Position numbers and translations under genes: made by a program. 7,837 nucleotides of DNA from Chitinophagaceae bacterium (GTDB lineage: Bacteria; Bacteroidota; Bacteroidia; Chitinophagales; Chitinophagaceae): the NCBI GenBank assembly GCA_947468255.1, contig CANIMM010000135.1, forward strand, positions 1 through 7,837. The letters run 5' to 3'. The notes beneath the pieces are model-generated. The model made no database searches, had not been told where the DNA came from, and worked only from the letters and a program-made list of their open reading frames with translations. Shown here in pieces: positions 6,197 to 7,837 of the stretch (position 1 is the stretch's first letter; each line of letters opens with the position of its first letter).

Positions 6197-7084
6197 ATGG
6201 ACTCATTTACAATAAAGGATCTCGAGAATATATCAGGAATCAAGGCGCATACCATTCGTATTTGGGAGCAGCGTTATCAATTTCTTAAACCCAATCGAAC
6301 GGATACCAATATCCGGTTTTACAATAATGAGGAATTAAAAAAGGTACTAAATATCTCCCTGCTTAATAAATATGGATTAAAAATATCGCATCTTGATAAA
6401 ATGAATGATGGAGAGATAGCGGAAAAAATACTTTCACTTACCCAGTTAGAAGCCCAGCAAGAACGTATTGTAAACGAGTTGGTGGAATGTATGATTGATG
6501 TGGATTTAGAAAGGCTCGAAGCGGTATTGGAAGGATATATTCAGTCAAAAGGAATTGAGCGAACAATCACGAAGATTATTTTTCCATTTATGGAGAAAGT
6601 TGGTATTTTATGGGTCACCAACCATATCAACCCTGCGCAAGAGCATTTAGTTACTAATATTATTCGGCAGAAATTGATTGTAGGAATTGATTCAGTGGTA
6701 AGTGAAATTAAAGTCAATAAGTCAGTTTTGCTTTTTTTGCCAGAAGGTGAATTCCATGAGTTGGGGGTATTATTTGTAAATTATTTGTTGAAAAGCAAAG
6801 GGGTGTCCACCATTTATTTAGGAGCCAATGTTCCACTTAGAGATGTAGAATACCTGGTGAAACTGAAAAAGCCTTCTTATATATATTCCCACCTGACTTC
6901 AGTGGGGAAAAGTTTTAATTTTGACAAATTCTTGCTGAACCTCACTAAAAAGTTTGCCGATACACCCATCGTCCTTTCCGGTTTATTAACCAATACCTAC
7001 GAGAAAAAAATTCCACCACAAATTAATTTTAAAAAAACCTTATCGGAGGTGATGGAATTTGTGGCTCATTGTAAGGAGTTGTGA
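6197..7084 (+). CDS. CarH/LitR-like MerR regulator with B12-binding photoreceptor domain
   Basis: 295 aa. Residues 3-70 are a MerR winged helix (FTIKDLENISGIKAHTIRIW at 4-23, then EQRY and the wing NIRFYNNEEL). A four-helix cobalamin-cap domain (about 85-165) follows, carrying W139 and E149-H150 in the exact W-x9-EH spacing typical of CarH photoreceptors. A Rossmann B12-binding domain (about 175-293) has EFHELG (185-190), an E-x-H-x-x-G form of the D/E-x-H-x-x-G motif, with H187 as the expected lower ligand of cobalt, and YLGANVP (207-213). CarH proteins bind adenosylcobalamin, repress DNA as tetramers in the dark and fall off in light. The ATG at 6197 is preferred over an out-of-frame ATG at 6192. 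It lies after a terminator and upstream of an ECF sigma gene, an arrangement seen at light-controlled carotenoid loci. Light response and B12 binding are inferred from motifs. Confidence 0.92.
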   Translation: MDSFTIKDLENISGIKAHTIRIWEQRYQFLKPNRTDTNIRFYNNEELKKVLNISLLNKYGLKISHLDKMNDGEIAEKILSLTQLEAQQERIVNELVECMIDVDLERLEAVLEGYIQSKGIERTITKIIFPFMEKVGILWVTNHINPAQEHLVTNIIRQKLIVGIDSVVSEIKVNKSVLLFLPEGEFHELGVLFVNYLLKSKGVSTIYLGANVPLRDVEYLVKLKKPSYIYSHLTSVGKSFNFDKFLLNLTKKFADTPIVLSGLLTNTYEKKIPPQINFKKTLSEVMEFVAHCKEL

Positions 7085-7173
7085 TTGAATGTGCACAATC
7101 CATTCGCATTTAAGCAATTCTAAAATTGTAGCGTATTCTTGAAAAATTAGCCCCTGTCTCATTTCTAATAATT

Positions 7174-7257
7174 CTGTTTTCCCATTTTTAAAAACAAGAA
7201 AAATCGACTTTTTGGGCCAAAAAAGCCCAAAATTGAGTGATTTTTCGACTAAAACAG
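7174..7257. repeat. Nested three-tier palindrome
   Basis: Three nested pairs of arms share one centre: CTGTTTT (7174-7180) with AAAACAG (7251-7257), GAAAAATC (7198-7205) with GATTTTTC (7239-7246), and TTTTGGGC (7210-7217) with GCCCAAAA (7225-7232) around a 7-nt loop. The innermost stem alone is 8 bp and perfect. There is no T-run after the stem on either strand, so it is not a classical intrinsic terminator, although it may slow polymerase leaving the MerR gene. It could also be an operator or RNA structure. Confidence 0.6.
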
Positions 7258-7317
7258 GGTAAAATTGAGGAAATCTGGTGATTCATCCCTTTCTTTTATT
7301 AGTACTACAGCTTATTT

Positions 7318-7407
7318 ACTGTTTAATATAATTATGTGAAAAATTAAACAAATTTTTGATTAGGTTGATCATTTTGTTTAGCTTTATGATATAATTAATT
7401 AAACAAA
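7318..7407. promoter_or_regulatory. Alternating TAAACA half-site array before the sigma gene
   Basis: TAAACAAA occurs at 7345-7352 (+), 7373-7380 (-) and 7400-7407 (+), and a partial copy (TGTTTA core, within ACTGTTTA) at 7318-7325 (-). Centres are 27, 28 and 27 bp apart with alternating orientation. Two copies extend to a 13-bp perfect direct repeat, AATTAAACAAATT (7342-7354 and 7397-7409). The last copy ends 5 nt before the sigma ATG, so a bound protein would cover the promoter or start region. The upstream MerR/CarH-like regulator or the sigma factor's own partners are candidate binders. Confidence 0.45.
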
Positions 7408-7412
7408 TTGAC

Positions 7413-7837
7413 ATGTCGACGATCGAATTCAACGAATTGTTATTAAATAATACGGAGTTTTTAAAGCCTTTTGCGGTTACTTTAACCAGGGATAGCGAAG
7501 TGGCAAAGGACTTGTTGCAAGAAACTATGTATCGGGCATTGGCCAATAAAGAAAAATACAATGTAGGTACCAATATCAAAGCATGGTTGTATACGATTAT
7601 GCGCAATATTTTCATCAATAATTACCGGCGTAAATCAAAACAAACCACTATTTTTGATAGTAGCCCGAATGAATTTTTATTAAACTACAATCAGGTTACT
7701 ACTACCAATGCTGCAGAAGGGGCACTAAAGATGAAGGATATTGAGTTTGCCATTCATAGGCTTCCTGTAATATTTCGAAATCCTTTTTTGCTTTATTTTG
7801 AGGGATATAAATATCATGAAATTGCGGATCTGCTAAC
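7413..7837 (+). CDS. ECF-type RNA polymerase sigma-70 factor, 3' end outside window
   Basis: The frame is open from the ATG at 7413 to the window edge, giving 141 complete codons of an expected 160-190. Region 2 spans about 13-75: AKDLLQETMYRAL (31-43), TNIKAWLYTIMRN (53-65) and the basic end INNYRRKSK (68-76) match ECF core-binding and -10 recognition helices. After a short linker, region 4 begins near 108 (IEFAIHRLPVIFRNPFLLYF at 110-129, then EGYKYHEIADLL at 130-141), with the helix-turn-helix cut by the edge. There is no long insert or region 3, as expected for the ECF group. It follows a CarH-like regulator in the same orientation, comparable to the LitR-LitS or CarH-sigma logic in which light relieves repression of a sigma factor that drives carotenoid genes. 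No anti-sigma gene is visible. No Shine-Dalgarno sequence is evident. Confidence 0.9.
   Translation, partial: MSTIEFNELLLNNTEFLKPFAVTLTRDSEVAKDLLQETMYRALANKEKYNVGTNIKAWLYTIMRNIFINNYRRKSKQTTIFDSSPNEFLLNYNQVTTTNAAEGALKMKDIEFAIHRLPVIFRNPFLLYFEGYKYHEIADLL

Larger units (their letters stand above)
7085..7412. other. 328-nt intergenic region between MerR regulator and sigma factor
   Basis: I see no gene here. An open frame on the minus strand covers the right half and the start of the sigma gene but is merely antisense to it. The left half (7174-7257) forms a nested palindrome. The right half (7318-7412) is very AT-rich and holds four TAAACA half-sites and a possible promoter. The size and structure suggest separate regulation of the sigma gene, not read-through from the MerR gene. 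Confidence 0.6.

Noticed and set aside
7365..7395. An E. coli-like promoter TTGATC-19-TATAAT before the sigma gene
   Set aside because: The primary sigma factor of Bacteroidota favours TTTG/TAnnTTTG; in such AT-rich DNA a TATAAT match carries little weight.
7316..7618. A 100-codon minus-strand open frame overlapping the sigma gene
   Set aside because: It is antisense to a clear ECF sigma factor and its translation shows no family motifs, only AT-driven hydrophobic and asparagine-rich composition.

Overview
The window looks like chromosomal DNA from a Bacteroidota bacterium, plausibly the Chitinophagaceae or relatives. The reasons are the AT-leaning base composition, genes with almost no Shine-Dalgarno sequences, TAnnTTTG (Bacteroidota-type -7) boxes, and the gene families themselves. 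The family-level placement is an inference from gene content.

Positions 1-3281 hold a surface-polysaccharide (O-antigen or exopolysaccharide) segment on the minus strand. Read in its own direction it encodes a Wzx-like flippase, a GT2 glycosyltransferase that overlaps it by 11 nt, a 220-nt gap with an 11-bp inverted repeat, and a DUF1972-type GT4 glycosyltransferase whose 3' part runs off the left edge. A 296-nt divergent intergenic region separates this set from plus-strand genes.

Positions 3282-6066 hold the dTDP-sugar segment: rfbB (dTDP-glucose 4,6-dehydratase) and rfbA (glucose-1-phosphate thymidylyltransferase), closed by a hairpin terminator. Together they make dTDP-4-keto-6-deoxyglucose, the precursor of dTDP-rhamnose and related sugars that such glycosyltransferases use. 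rfbC and rfbD are not in the window. Between rfbB and rfbA sits the oddest structure here: a small S23-type four-helix-bundle gene flanked by two repeat arrays in opposite orientation. The left array has 47-50-bp tandem units rich in GTTTAGGG. The right array has four units at an exact 51-bp period whose core is the reverse complement (CTAAACCCCTAAAC). An 18-bp perfect inverted repeat links the two arrays. The layout resembles the S23-encoding intervening sequences of 23S rRNA, but it lies between protein genes.

Positions 6197-7837 hold a regulatory pair: a CarH/LitR-like MerR regulator with the cobalamin photoreceptor motifs W-x9-EH and E-x-H-x-x-G, followed 328 nt later by an ECF-type sigma factor cut by the right edge. 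In Bacteroidota this pair often precedes carotenoid genes, so a light-controlled pigment cluster may continue to the right. The gap between them contains a nested palindrome and four alternating TAAACA half-sites spaced 27-28 bp apart, which are good candidates for regulator binding sites.
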